From assembly GCA_045106735.1 (NCBI GenBank), contig JBGCEZ010000075.1, positions 1 to 34,902 on the forward strand: 34,902 nt of DNA. Direction: 5' to 3'. Under the pieces are notes generated by a model. It was not told the origin of the DNA and made no database searches. It worked only from the letters and a program-made list of their open reading frames with translations. This DNA is from JBGCEZ01 sp045106735. GTDB taxonomy: Bacteria > Planctomycetota > Phycisphaerae > Phycisphaerales > SM1A02. Shown here one piece after another: positions 1 to 8,009 of the stretch (position 1 is its first letter; the number at the start of each line of letters is the position of its first letter). The translations under genes were made by a program, and so were the position numbers.

Positions 1-300
1 GGCGGCGAAGCGGACTTTGTGGGCGGCGTGGCCACGGGCCCTGGTCGCACCATCGCCGCCGCGGTGTCGTCCCAGTCGAACGAGAGCGCGAACGTCAACG
101 GCGTGGTGCTGCACTTTGACTTGGCGGCCTGCTCTGGCGACATCGACGGAGACGGCGAGACCGCGTTCGGCGATCTCGTTGCGGTTCTTGGAGCCTGGGA
201 CGCCACTGGCGGCGCCCCGCAAGACCTCGACGGCAGCGGCCGCGTCGATCTGGCCGACCTGCTCGCCGTGCTGTCGGCCTGGGGACCGTGCGCGGGCTGA
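1..300 (+). CDS. C-terminal end of a secreted protein with a GC-type dockerin-like tail (5' truncated by the window)
   Basis: This is the last 99 codons of a gene that begins before the window; the frame is open from base 1 to the TGA at 298-300. The visible part ends in two loops of the D-x-D-G-D-G and D-L-D-G-S-G type, each followed by a short hydrophobic helix (LVAVLGAW, LLAVLSAW), with a Cys before the first loop and another near the end. This is the dockerin-like C-terminal module common on exported proteins of Phycisphaerae, thought to bind calcium and anchor or sort the protein. The preceding residues (ATGPGRTIAAAV) and the tail resemble the end of the next gene (ATGPNNAVAAIL, then the same GAWDATGG and DLDGSGRVDL strings), so the two are probably tandem paralogues. 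The function of the missing N-terminal part cannot be judged. Confidence 0.8.
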   Translation, partial: GGEADFVGGVATGPGRTIAAAVSSQSNESANVNGVVLHFDLAACSGDIDGDGETAFGDLVAVLGAWDATGGAPQDLDGSGRVDLADLLAVLSAWGPCAG

Positions 301-701
301 GTCCGCGCGACGCCAAGAAGTGCGAGCCATCACCCGCGCCCCTTTCCACGCCCACCCCGCGTGAAGATTGCCCGCGGCGAGCCGGATCGGAGGAGCCGGT
401 TCGCCGCGGGCTGGGCGCGGGGTTGGGTTGCGGGGCGCGGCGGAGCTGGGCTGGGCGGAGCTGGGCTGGGCGGAGCTGGACGGGACTGGGCTGGGCCGGG
501 CTGGACTGGGCTGGACCGTGCGATCCAAGGCCACGCGTCCCCCCAACCGATCGCCCTGCGCGAGAACCCCCCGGCACGACGGTCCGAAAACTGGCCGCTC
601 GCCACAGCCGAAGATTCCCCGGACTTCCCGCAAGATCGGCCCTCAGCCAAGACATCTGTCGGCAGACCGAATCCCTCCCCCTGCCGAGAGCATCACTCCC
701 C
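301..701. other. 401-bp intergenic region with a G-rich array
   Basis: This spacer separates two plus-strand dockerin-type protein genes. I see no convincing gene. Its first 100 bp are unremarkable, 408-520 is a strongly G-biased stretch containing degenerate 15-bp repeats, and the rest is C-rich on the plus strand. The downstream gene frame stays open through the spacer, but the translated product is repetitive and the signal peptide only begins at 702. No clear sigma-70 promoter or intrinsic terminator was recognised. Confidence 0.6.
439..513 (+). repeat. degenerate 15-bp tandem repeat, G-rich, about 5 units
   Basis: Units 439-453 and 454-468 are identical (GGCGGAGCTGGGCTG). The unit at 469-483 differs only at its end, and two further degenerate units continue to about 513. 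The plus strand carries many closely spaced GGG runs from 408 to 515, so it could form G-quadruplexes. It is non-coding in the preferred gene model. Confidence 0.8.
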
Positions 702-2222
702 ATGAACACCGCCCCCCTCCGAAGCCTGCTGTCCTCCCCCGGCCTGATCCTCGCCGCCAGCCTGAAGACGACCGTCGCCACGACCCTCGCCACGACCGTG
801 GCCGCCAGCACATTCGCGACTTCCGCGATGGCCGCCGGGGACGCACCCGTCCCGCCGCGTTGGACCAGCGATGCGGCCCTCGACACGTTCGCCGCCGACG
901 TCGCCATCGGTACCGACGGCACGACCTACGGCCTGTGGGCCGACGACCTTGGTTCGGGTGTCGCCACCATCCAGGCCACCGCCGCGGATGGCACCGCCCT
1001 CTGGACATTCGCGTACCCCTCGCCCATCGGCGGCGCGAGCGCCAGCAAGATCGCGACCGTCGGCGACCACGTGCTCGCCGGCGTCCGCGGGGAAGACAAG
1101 AACGGCCGTTACGTTGCCCTGTTGACCTTCGATCTCGACGGCAATCTGATCCGCGAGAACCGAACGTCGACGGGCTCGTTCGCCGGCCTGCACATCGCCA
1201 CGCACGCTTCTGGTCGCCGCGCGATTGCGGTTGCCGACATGGGGAACGTTGACGACGTCACCATGAAGAGCTGGGATGCCGACGGAACCCTCGAGCTGGA
1301 TCGCACCTGGTCCTTCAGTGGCAGCGACGGCATCGGCGAATTCGTCTTCATGTCGAACGGCGACTTGGTGGTCTCCCACGGCGACTACATCAGCCCGTCG
1401 GGCATCTACATGGTGCGGCGGGTGGATCCGTCTGGGGCCGATGTCTTCACGTTGGCCTTCCCTGCGGCCAGCTCGTTTCTCGCCACGGACCTGCACGTGG
1501 CGCCCCACGCCGACGGCACCATGACGATCGCCGGGACCCCCTCGCACAGCAGCGGCTTCTGGTCGACCCGGATCATCCGCCTGGACGCCAGTGGCCAGCC
1601 AATGTGGGATGTGGTCCGCGTCCACGAAACGACCGAGTACAGCTTCACCGCGGACCTCGTCGCTTCCAACGCTCCGGGCGAAGAAGGCGTTGCCTACCTG
1701 GCGTTCAGCGGCGAGCAGGAGCGTATCGAACGCTTCGAAGCCGACGGCACGGTCAGCCAGATCACATTGCTTGACGGTCCGGATGACAACACGCTCGTGA
1801 AGGACGTGGCCATGGATTCCGATGGCCGCGTGGTCGCCCTGCTCCGAGACGGCCCGACGGTGCGTGTGACCCGCGTCGCCAACGAAGGCACGGTCGAGTG
1901 GCAAAGCCAGTACATCGGGACGGGTGACGGCGGTGACATTCCGATCGATCTCGCGACCGGACCGAACAACGCCGTGGCTGCAATCCTCGTCGGTCGCAGC
2001 ACCGATGGCTTCCGCCGCCGCGCCGTGACCCAGCGATTCAACTTCGACGCCTGCCCCGGCGACGTGACGGCCGACGGCATCACCGGATTCGCCGACCTCC
2101 TTGGCGTGCTCGGGGCATGGGACGCAACCGGCGGATCGGCCATGGACCTCGACGGGTCCGGCCGCGTCGACCTGTCCGACGTCCTGACCGTGCTCGCCGC
2201 TTGGGGTGGATGCACCGGCTGA
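702..2222 (+). CDS. secreted repeat protein with GC-type dockerin-like C-terminus
   Basis: A 506-residue exported protein. The ATG at 702 is chosen because it opens a signal peptide: a hydrophobic stretch ending near residue 44 with an AMA-A type cleavage site. Upstream in-frame codons encode only low-complexity sequence. The central part has repeated short segments of the form D-x-D-G-x followed by a strand (FDLDGNLI, WDADGTLE, VDPSGAD, LDASGQPM, FEADGTVS, MDSDGRVV), suggesting a beta-propeller-like fold; this is an inference from spacing, not a family match. The last 55 residues (about 450-506) form the dockerin-like module, with Cys, two D-x-D-G loops and a terminal Cys, as in the preceding gene. 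Probably extracellular or cell-surface; ligand unknown. A weak GAGAG lies 11 nt before the start. Confidence 0.8.
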   Translation: MNTAPLRSLLSSPGLILAASLKTTVATTLATTVAASTFATSAMAAGDAPVPPRWTSDAALDTFAADVAIGTDGTTYGLWADDLGSGVATIQATAADGTALWTFAYPSPIGGASASKIATVGDHVLAGVRGEDKNGRYVALLTFDLDGNLIRENRTSTGSFAGLHIATHASGRRAIAVADMGNVDDVTMKSWDADGTLELDRTWSFSGSDGIGEFVFMSNGDLVVSHGDYISPSGIYMVRRVDPSGADVFTLAFPAASSFLATDLHVAPHADGTMTIAGTPSHSSGFWSTRIIRLDASGQPMWDVVRVHETTEYSFTADLVASNAPGEEGVAYLAFSGEQERIERFEADGTVSQITLLDGPDDNTLVKDVAMDSDGRVVALLRDGPTVRVTRVANEGTVEWQSQYIGTGDGGDIPIDLATGPNNAVAAILVGRSTDGFRRRAVTQRFNFDACPGDVTADGITGFADLLGVLGAWDATGGSAMDLDGSGRVDLSDVLTVLAAWGGCTG

Positions 2223-2275
2223 TACTCGCCGCGGCGTGTTCAATGGCCGGTTTGGTTTTCGACGACCGGAACGAC

Positions 2276-2311
2276 CGGCTTGTCGGTCGGCTTGTCGGTC
2301 GGCTTGTCCGT
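2276..2311 (+). repeat. 12-bp tandem repeat, 3 copies
   Basis: CGGCTTGTCGGT occurs at 2276-2287 and 2288-2299, and with one mismatch at 2300-2311. It lies 53 nt downstream of the stop codon at 2222, between that gene and tRNA-Thr. Three other loci in the window carry 12-bp repeats of different sequence in a similar position. Confidence 0.9.
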
Positions 2312-2506
2312 CGGCTCGATGCTCCGTCGACGGCACCGCGACAACCAGCTCCACGCGCCGACCACACTTCGCATCCCCGCACCCCGGGGCGAGCCCCATC
2401 GCGCGGCTCGCTCCGGGTGTGTTTTCGGCCGCGGACGCTTCGCGGAACGTGTGCTTCGAAGCAGATGGGCGCTTCGAGTCACGCGCGATTCGCGAGGTCC
2501 GCGCAC

Positions 2507-2579
2507 AGCCACCGACCGGAATCGAACCGGTAACCTCCAGATTACAAATCAGGCGCTCTGCCAATTGAGCTACGGTGGC
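2507..2579 (-). tRNA. tRNA-Thr (anticodon TGT)
   Basis: Read on the minus strand, 73 nt fold as a complete cloverleaf: a 7-bp acceptor stem GCCACCG/CGGTGGC, D arm GCTC-loop-GAGC, anticodon loop TTTGTAA giving anticodon TGT (decodes ACA), a 5-nt variable loop, and T arm ACCGG-TTCGATT-CCGGT. The discriminator base is T. The anticodon stem CCTGA/TCTGG has one central T-T mismatch; the rest pairs perfectly. The 3' CCA is not encoded, so it must be added by CCA-adding enzyme. It is antisense to its protein-coding neighbours and probably has its own promoter, which I could not identify. Confidence 0.95.
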
Positions 2580-2582
2580 ATT

Positions 2583-2603
2583 GGCCTGGTTTCCAGGCCT
2601 TTT
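2583..2603 (+). terminator. possible rho-independent terminator, plus strand
   Basis: A perfect 7-bp stem GGCCTGG/CCAGGCC with a TTT loop is followed by TTTT at 2600-2603. It is oriented to stop plus-strand transcripts coming from the gene ending at 2222, beyond the antisense tRNA. On the minus strand the same hairpin lies just upstream of the tRNA 5' end, where it has no obvious role. Confidence 0.4.
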
Positions 2604-2922
2604 CACGTGGCCGCACCCGTGACACCCCCGGCAACCGTCCGTTCCGACCCTCGGCTGCATTCGTCAGCGGAAGGCGATCGTGTCGGCATCACCCGGCGGC
2701 GGGACGGCCCGCGTGAACGGGGATCGTACCCGCACCCACGCGCGGCGGCGACCACCTTCGGCGGTCATGTTTTTCGACAATGGTGCAAGAAACGCCCGCG
2801 GCGGCGACATGGTGTCGGAGACCCGACGTTTCTGCGTGGCCCCCGGCCGCCCACGTCAAGCCCAACCCCACGCTCACTCCACGCCCATCCCCGGCCCATC
2901 CCGAGCCCCTTGAGGTCCTCCC
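2604..2922. other. 319-bp gene-free region upstream of the third dockerin-type gene
   Basis: I see no coding signal with support here; the open frames through it give Arg/Pro-rich low-complexity products. It should hold the promoters of tRNA-Thr (minus) and the exported protein gene (plus), but no clear -35/-10 pair was found on either strand. The ribosome binding site of the downstream gene (GAGG, 7 nt before the ATG) is at its right edge. Confidence 0.5.
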
Positions 2923-4236
2923 ATGCCCACGCGCCAACCCCGCACTCGATCGTCCGTTCCCACTTTGATCACCGCGGCCGTGCTGGCCACGCCCGTGCTG
3001 GCCGCGTCCGCCCTGGCCGCCGGCGGCCCGGAGGGCGGCGACTCCGATCCCCGGAACGTCCAGTTCCAGACCATCGATTTCACCGCCGGCACCATCACCC
3101 TGGTGAACTTCGACGACCAGACCATCGACCTGACCGGCTGGCGGTTCTGCTCGCATGACTTTGATCAAGAACGTCAGTACTCCGGCGCGGGCGGCCTATC
3201 CGGCGTCATGATCGAAGCCGGCACCACGTTGACCGTGCACCTGAACAACGATGCCCCGGCCGGCGACCCGGACGCGATCAACCGTTCGTCCGTCGGCGGC
3301 GCGTTCGCCGCCCCGCTGGACCAGGACGCGTTCGGGATGCAGATTTTTCGCCCCGGCTCGAACGGCTTGGTGCAGTTCTCCAACTCGGATCTGATCGCCG
3401 ACCACATCCAGTGGAACCTGGACGCCGCGGCCCCCGGCCTGTCCCAGGAACGATCCGGCCAGGCGGTGGCCACCGGACTGTGGACCGCGGCGGACGCCTT
3501 CATCGTGACGACGATGGACAGCGAGCGGATTGACTTGACCGACCTGACCGGCGGCCTGCTGCACGGACCGGCGAACTACGACGTCACCGAACCGGTCAGC
3601 GTGCCGGTCGTCCACGACGAATCCGTTGACGGCGACCTGTCTTCGGATCCGGACGCCCCGACCGCGCTGGGCTTCGAGCTGGGCGCGAATCGCATCATCG
3701 GCAGCGTCACGTCGATCGCCCCCGGCGACCGCGACTTCATCACCTTCGTTGTCCCCGGCGGCCGCGAGCTCTCGATGCTCCAAGTGGTGGCGTGGTCCCC
3801 GGCGGACATCGGCTTCGTCGCGGTGAATGCCGGCGCCACCGGGTTCGTTCCGAGTCCCGGCACGAACGGCGAGTTCCTGGCCGGCATCCACGTGGGGGCG
3901 GCGAACGTCGGCACGGACATCATGCCCAACTTCGTCAGCGACTCGCTGACCAACAACAGCCTGCCCGAGCCGCGGCTCGGCCCCGGCACGTACACCCTTG
4001 TCGTGCAGCAGGCGAGCCCGGTGCTCTCGGCGTACACGTTTGACTTTGTGCTCGCGGAGATCGCGTGCCCGGGCGACATCGACCGCGACGGCTCGGTCGG
4101 CTTCGGCGACGTGCTCGCCGTGCTCGCGGCGTTCGGCCCGTGCGGCAATCAGTGCGAAGCGGATGCCGACGGCAACGGCTCGGTCGGCTTCGGCGATCTG
4201 CTCATCGTGCTCTCGGCGTTCGGTGCGTGTCCGTAA
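2923..4236 (+). CDS. secreted protein with lamin-tail-like N-terminal domain and GC-type dockerin-like C-terminus
   Basis: A 437-residue exported protein. ATG 2923 is preceded by GAGG at a 7-nt spacing and opens a signal peptide (about residues 1-33, Arg-rich start, then a hydrophobic Ala/Leu core, cleavage near LAA). Residues about 40-215 (VQFQTIDFTAGTITLVNF, IDLTGWRFCS) resemble lamin-tail domains of extracellular bacterial proteins. Residues about 240-380 look like a second beta-rich region, possibly of the pre-peptidase C-terminal type. The last 55 residues have two D-x-D-G-x loops (DIDRDGSVGFGD, DADGNGSVGFGD), each followed by a helix ending in AFG, with four Cys. This is the same class of tail as in the two preceding genes, but it lacks their GAWDATGG string. 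Likely surface-associated; the specific function is unknown. Confidence 0.8.
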   Translation: MPTRQPRTRSSVPTLITAAVLATPVLAASALAAGGPEGGDSDPRNVQFQTIDFTAGTITLVNFDDQTIDLTGWRFCSHDFDQERQYSGAGGLSGVMIEAGTTLTVHLNNDAPAGDPDAINRSSVGGAFAAPLDQDAFGMQIFRPGSNGLVQFSNSDLIADHIQWNLDAAAPGLSQERSGQAVATGLWTAADAFIVTTMDSERIDLTDLTGGLLHGPANYDVTEPVSVPVVHDESVDGDLSSDPDAPTALGFELGANRIIGSVTSIAPGDRDFITFVVPGGRELSMLQVVAWSPADIGFVAVNAGATGFVPSPGTNGEFLAGIHVGAANVGTDIMPNFVSDSLTNNSLPEPRLGPGTYTLVVQQASPVLSAYTFDFVLAEIACPGDIDRDGSVGFGDVLAVLAAFGPCGNQCEADADGNGSVGFGDLLIVLSAFGACP

Positions 4237-4276
4237 GACGCGCGTGAGACGTCGGCTGAAATGTTGGCCGACACGC

Positions 4277-4300
4277 CGGCCAAACAGTCGGCCAAACAGC
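4277..4300 (+). repeat. 12-bp tandem repeat, 2 copies
   Basis: CGGCCAAACAGT at 4277-4288 is followed by CGGCCAAACAGC at 4289-4300. The array starts 40 nt after the stop codon at 4236 and precedes a terminator-like hairpin. Confidence 0.85.
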
Positions 4301-4308
4301 CAGCCTTC

Positions 4309-4350
4309 ACGGGGCCGGAGTGGACAATCGCGTCCCTTCGGCCCCGTTTT
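4309..4350 (+). terminator. probable rho-independent terminator of the exported protein gene
   Basis: A 9-bp perfect stem ACGGGGCCG (4309-4317) / CGGCCCCGT (4339-4347) is followed by a T run ending at 4350. The loop is 21 nt, longer than usual. It faces the end of mnmG, and on that strand there is no U tract. Confidence 0.5.
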
Positions 4351-4438
4351 CGTGCGCCGTGTCGGCATGGCCGCCGCGGATGGGAGCGTGGCGGACGACG
4401 ACACGGCGCCGCGCAGGACGTCCGCGGGCGCTTCGCCT

Positions 4439-6511
4439 TCAACCGCGCGGCGGATGGAGACCCGGTTCGACCACCTCGGTGTCCGCGTCCGCTCGCCCGC
4501 GACGAATGGCCACCGCAAGCAGCGACACGTCCGCCGGATTCACGCCCGGCAACCGACTGGCCTGCCCGAGCGTCGTCGGCCGGAAGCGGGCGAGGGTCTC
4601 AACCGCCTCGCTGCGCAGGCCGCTCACTGCATTCGGTTCGAGCCATCCCGGGATCTTTCGGCGGTCCAGATCGCTCTGGCGACGGACTTCGGCGTCCTGC
4701 CGGGAGATGAGGCCGGCGTAGCGCGTCTCGGTCAACTCGGCTTCGACCAAGCGGATTGGTGCCGACGCCGCGAGCTCGGCCGCCCGCGCATCGCCCGACG
4801 CCCCGAGCCGCTCGACCACATCGGCCGTTGTCGTTTCCGGCCGGCGCATCCACGCGTCCATTGGCGTGTGGTCGATGCGCACCCGTCCAAACGCAGCTTG
4901 CAGATCGCGGCGGAGCGCGAGGCGCGTTTCAAAGCGTCGCCGCTGATCGCCACCGACCAGTCCCACCCGCACGCCGATCGGCGTCAACCGAACGTCGGCA
5001 TTGTCGGCCCGCAAGCGCAGGCGATGCTCGGCCCGGCTGGTGAACATCCGGTACGGCTCGCGCGGCGGCTTGGTGACCAGGTCATCCATCATCACGCCGA
5101 TGTAACCCTCGTGGCGGGCGATCGACACTGGCTCTTCGCCGCGGACGCGGCGGGCGGCGTTCAGGCCGGCAATCAGTCCCTGACCGCCCGCTTCTTCGTA
5201 GCCGGTGGTGCAGTTGATCTGACCGGCGAGAAACAGGCCGGGAACGAGGCGCGTGTGGCCGGTGGCGTCAATTTGGTGCGGCCACACCATGTCGTACTCA
5301 ACCGCGTAGCCATGCCGCAGCACACGAGCTCGCTCGCAACCGGGCAACGCGCGGACCATCTGATCCTGCAGCGGGGCCGGCAGGCTCGTGGAGATTCCGT
5401 TGCAGTACACCTCGCCGGTGTACAGGCTCTCCGGCTCCAGGAAAACGTGGTGCGACGTGCGATCGGCGAAACGCACGATCTTGTCTTCGATGCTCGGGCA
5501 GTAGCGCGGCCCGCACTCGGCATCGGTTTGCCCGGAGTACATCGGCGCGAGGTGCAGGTTCTCGCGGACGATGTCGTGGATCGCCGCGTTGGTCGCGGTG
5601 ATGCGGCACTCGACGCTCGGCAGGTGCGGGAAGCGGCCGGCCGGCAATTCGTCCGGCGACATGTCACTGAATGGCACCGGGTCGGCGTCGGCCGACTGCG
5701 ACTCCAGTCCGTCCCAGTCCACGGTCGCCGCATCGATGCGCGGCGGCGTGCCGGTCTTGAGCCGGCCGAGTTCGAATCCCAAGCCGCGGAGCGCGGCGGA
5801 AATGCCTTCGGCCGCAGCCTCTTCGACCCGGCCGCCGGCGGTCTTCTCGTGGCCAATGTGCATCAGGCCCCGCATGAACGTGCCGGTGGTGAGCACCACA
5901 CACGGCGCGAGCAGGACAATGTCCTGGATCGCCGCATCGCCGGTGGCCGGCGTGGGCGGGAACGGCGGCGTTGGTCGCCAGTCGGCGGAAATGCCGGCGC
6001 TCAGCACCGCCGCACTGGGATGCACGCGGCCGGAACCGGCGGGCAGCCGAACGCCGGCGATGCGGCCGTCGTCGTCCACGATGAGCTCGTCCACGCGGCC
6101 GGCGATCACGTCGATGTCCGGCTCGCCGGCCAGCAGGTGCTGCACCGCGCAGGCGTAGGCGTACTTGTCGGCCTGGGCCCGCGGTCCGCGGACGGCCGGG
6201 CCCTTGGACGTGTTGAGCATCTTGAACATGATGCCGGCGGTGTCGATGGCCCGGCCCATGAGCCCGCCCAGGGCATCGATCTCGCGGACGATCTGTCCCT
6301 TGCCGATGCCGCCGATGGCCGGATTGCAGCTCATCTGTCCGATCCGCGAGGGATCCATGGTGATGAGCGCGACGCGGGCCCGGCCGTCGCCGCTCGCCCG
6401 GAGCGCGGCCGACGCCGCACGGGCGGCTTCGGTGCCCGCGTGGCCACCGCCGATGACGAGGACGTCGTACTCGGGGGCGGCGAAGCCAGGATGGGGAACG
6501 GGAATCGGCAT
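4439..6511 (-). CDS. mnmG: tRNA uridine-5-carboxymethylaminomethyl modification enzyme MnmG (GidA)
   Basis: A 690-residue FAD enzyme which, with MnmE, installs carboxymethylaminomethyl groups at C5 of wobble U34 in tRNAs reading two-codon boxes; cytoplasmic. Family hallmarks are all present: the N-terminal FAD-binding Rossmann loop GGGHAGTEAA (about residue 20), CNPAIGGIGKG (about 65), CGPRYCPSIEDKIVRF with the catalytic Cys (about 320), GYEEAGGQGLIAGLNAA (about 435), and the C-terminal PGVNPADVSLL used for MnmE contact. It is somewhat longer than the usual 620-630 residues; the extra sequence includes an Arg/Asp/Glu-rich tail of about 15 residues. The ATG at 6511 gives MPIPVPHPGF directly before the Rossmann fold; an in-frame ATG 41 codons upstream adds only low-complexity sequence. 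It is divergent from the acetyltransferase gene. mnmE is not in the window. Confidence 0.97.
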   Translation of the reverse strand: MPIPVPHPGFAAPEYDVLVIGGGHAGTEAARAASAALRASGDGRARVALITMDPSRIGQMSCNPAIGGIGKGQIVREIDALGGLMGRAIDTAGIMFKMLNTSKGPAVRGPRAQADKYAYACAVQHLLAGEPDIDVIAGRVDELIVDDDGRIAGVRLPAGSGRVHPSAAVLSAGISADWRPTPPFPPTPATGDAAIQDIVLLAPCVVLTTGTFMRGLMHIGHEKTAGGRVEEAAAEGISAALRGLGFELGRLKTGTPPRIDAATVDWDGLESQSADADPVPFSDMSPDELPAGRFPHLPSVECRITATNAAIHDIVRENLHLAPMYSGQTDAECGPRYCPSIEDKIVRFADRTSHHVFLEPESLYTGEVYCNGISTSLPAPLQDQMVRALPGCERARVLRHGYAVEYDMVWPHQIDATGHTRLVPGLFLAGQINCTTGYEEAGGQGLIAGLNAARRVRGEEPVSIARHEGYIGVMMDDLVTKPPREPYRMFTSRAEHRLRLRADNADVRLTPIGVRVGLVGGDQRRRFETRLALRRDLQAAFGRVRIDHTPMDAWMRRPETTTADVVERLGASGDARAAELAASAPIRLVEAELTETRYAGLISRQDAEVRRQSDLDRRKIPGWLEPNAVSGLRSEAVETLARFRPTTLGQASRLPGVNPADVSLLAVAIRRGRADADTEVVEPGLHPPRG

Positions 6512-6662
6512 GCAGGCGAGGATCCTAGCAGCCACCGTTGGGCGATCGGCGGGTCCGCATCGCGTCGGCGGCGCCGAGCTGGATCCGGGCTGAGGTTGTG
6601 GTTCTGCGTGACGGGGCGTCCGGAGGCAGGACACCTGGGCGAACCCGTCCTACGCTCCGGGG

Positions 6663-7205
6663 ATGAGCACCTGGACCATTCGAACCCTCGCCCTGGCCGA
6701 TGTAGCCGACGTGCCGGACCTGGCCGGCCGGCTGCGAACGCCGACGGATGCGGCGGCGGACGGGCAGCCGGGCGGGTTGGCCGACGGGCTGATCGCCCTG
6801 GGCGGATTCTCGGCCGAGTCCGAGCCCAGCGCCGGAGCCCCCACGGCCAACGCCACCGCCGTCGCCGTCGCCCTGATCGACCCGCGTGGCGGCACCACCG
6901 AACCCGACGATCCGGCCCTCGTGCTGGCCACGCGCGGGGCCGACGCCCAACTGGACCCCGCCCTCCGCCATGCGCTTGCCGCCGCCGCGATCGCCGCGGC
7001 CCGGACGGCGGGCCATCGCCGACTGGTCACGGGCGTGGATCCGCTGGACGCCGCGGGGACCCGGGCCCTGGAGACCGCTGGATTCCGTCCGACGGGCCGG
7101 CACCCGTACTTTGAACTGGGCGGCGGCCACGTGGAGTACGTGATGGGCTACACCGATCCCACCGGCGCCACGCTGGATTTGGCCGTGGATTTGGCCGGCC
7201 CGTAA
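6663..7205 (+). CDS. GNAT-like N-acetyltransferase family protein
   Basis: A 180-residue protein. The layout fits a GNAT fold: an N-terminal strand (MSTWTIRTLA), a central strand (ATAVAVALIDP), then a helix and strand (LRHALAAAAIAAARTAGHRRLVTGVDP), followed by GTRALETAGFRPTGRHPYFEL, which matches the C-terminal part of acetyltransferases where acetyl-CoA sits. The canonical Q/R-x-x-G-x-G/A pyrophosphate loop is not clear, so activity is uncertain. The ATG at 6663 has no good Shine-Dalgarno sequence; TACGCT ends 6 nt upstream, so a leaderless transcript is possible. It is divergent from mnmG (151-bp gap). Substrate unknown. Confidence 0.6.
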   Translation: MSTWTIRTLALADVADVPDLAGRLRTPTDAAADGQPGGLADGLIALGGFSAESEPSAGAPTANATAVAVALIDPRGGTTEPDDPALVLATRGADAQLDPALRHALAAAAIAAARTAGHRRLVTGVDPLDAAGTRALETAGFRPTGRHPYFELGGGHVEYVMGYTDPTGATLDLAVDLAGP

Positions 7206-7280
7206 TGGTTCGGCATTGCACCGCGTTCGCGGCCACCGCGCCCTGCCCGGCCCCGCATGGCCACGCCCGCGGCCGCAATG

Positions 7281-7304
7281 CGCCAGTCGATTCGCCAGTC
7301 GATT
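7281..7304 (+). repeat. 12-bp tandem repeat, 2 copies plus a partial third
   Basis: CGCCAGTCGATT is repeated exactly at 7281-7292 and 7293-7304; a degraded copy starting CGCCA follows. It begins 75 nt after the stop codon at 7205 and ends before the promoter of the next gene. Confidence 0.85.
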
Positions 7305-7361
7305 CGCCATCGGTCGGTGCTTGTCCGGGCCCGAGGCGGCCATTGGCCACGCCTGCACGCC

Positions 7362-7390
7362 TTGCCGCTCGCCTCGGGCCACGCTACATT
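7362..7390 (+). promoter_or_regulatory. sigma-70-type promoter of the small basic protein gene
   Basis: TTGCCG (7362-7367) and TACATT (7385-7390) are separated by exactly 17 bp; each matches 4 of 6 consensus bases. Transcription would start near 7397, giving a leader of about 18 nt that still includes the GGAG ribosome binding site at 7403-7406, 8 nt before ATG 7415. Confidence 0.5.
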
Positions 7391-7414
7391 GCTCGGCTCG
7401 CTGGAGATAGCCCC

Positions 7415-7738
7415 ATGGCCGATGTCGTTGCCCCGTCCAAGACCGTCACCTTCACTGTGACGAAGATGCCCCGCCAGCTCGCCAAGCAGAAGACGCTGCT
7501 GCGTCTTGCTCGCCTGCAGCCGGAAGTTGTCAAGGGCTTGAGCAAGCTCCAGAAGCAGCGCGCCCAGGTGGACAACATCCGGACGATCCGCGCCGGTCGC
7601 CCTTGGGTCAACCGAGCCAAGGCCACGAAGCTCGTTCGGCCTGAAGTTGGCGTCGAGTTCACGCTGTTCGTGACGCCCCAGCTGATGAACGACGTGAAGA
7701 GCATCATGCCGTACGTCGAGGCCCGCGCCGCCGGCTGA
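7415..7738 (+). CDS. small basic protein of unknown function (107 residues)
   Basis: I do not recognise this family. The 107-residue product is strongly basic in its first 75 residues (KMPRQLAKQKTLLRLARLQ, KLQKQRAQ, NRAKATKLVRP) and ends in a mixed strand/helix stretch (GVEFTLFVTPQLMNDVKSIM). It has no signal peptide, membrane segment or Cys. The Lys/Arg-rich start could suit nucleic-acid or ribosome binding, but that is an inference from composition only. The start is supported by GGAG at an 8-nt spacing. Unlike most genes here it has a recognisable promoter and a strong terminator, so it is probably a monocistronic, well-expressed gene. Codon choice (mostly CTG/CTT, AAG, CGC/CGT) fits a genuine gene. 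Confidence 0.75.
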   Translation: MADVVAPSKTVTFTVTKMPRQLAKQKTLLRLARLQPEVVKGLSKLQKQRAQVDNIRTIRAGRPWVNRAKATKLVRPEVGVEFTLFVTPQLMNDVKSIMPYVEARAAG

Positions 7739-7812
7739 TCGGCCCGCCGACGAACTGCGGCGCACGCCCACCTTCGGCGGACGTTGCCGCGGTCGCCACG
7801 CACGAAACAACA

Positions 7813-7847
7813 AACGCCGCGATCCCCTTCCGGGTCGCGGCGTTTTC
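7813..7847. terminator. strong rho-independent terminator, probably bidirectional
   Basis: A 10-bp perfect stem AACGCCGCGA (7813-7822) / TCGCGGCGTT (7835-7844) with a short loop is followed by TTTT ending at 7846. On the minus strand the stem is followed by TTTGTTGTTTC. It lies between the convergent ends of the small basic protein gene (7738) and the secretin-like gene (8010), so it can serve both. Confidence 0.8.
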
Positions 7848-8009
7848 TCGTGGGTCGTTCGGCCGGATGGACGGGGGGCGAGCCCTGCCATGCGAGCCCA
7901 GACTGTTTGGCGGTTCGGGAGCGTGGACGCATGCCCGCCAGCCGCCAGCCACACGCCACCCGCTCATCGCGACCCAGCCCTGCCCCTCGCGCGATGCGGC
8001 GACGGGACC

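Noticed and set aside
288..701. Upstream extension of the second dockerin-type gene
   Set aside because: The frame is open but encodes repetitive Trp/Ala/Gly/Arg sequence from the G-rich array; the signal peptide begins at 702.
3998..7114. Plus-strand open frame of over 1000 codons opposite mnmG
   Set aside because: MnmG motifs are clear on the minus strand; the plus-strand product is His/Arg-rich and spans several gene boundaries.
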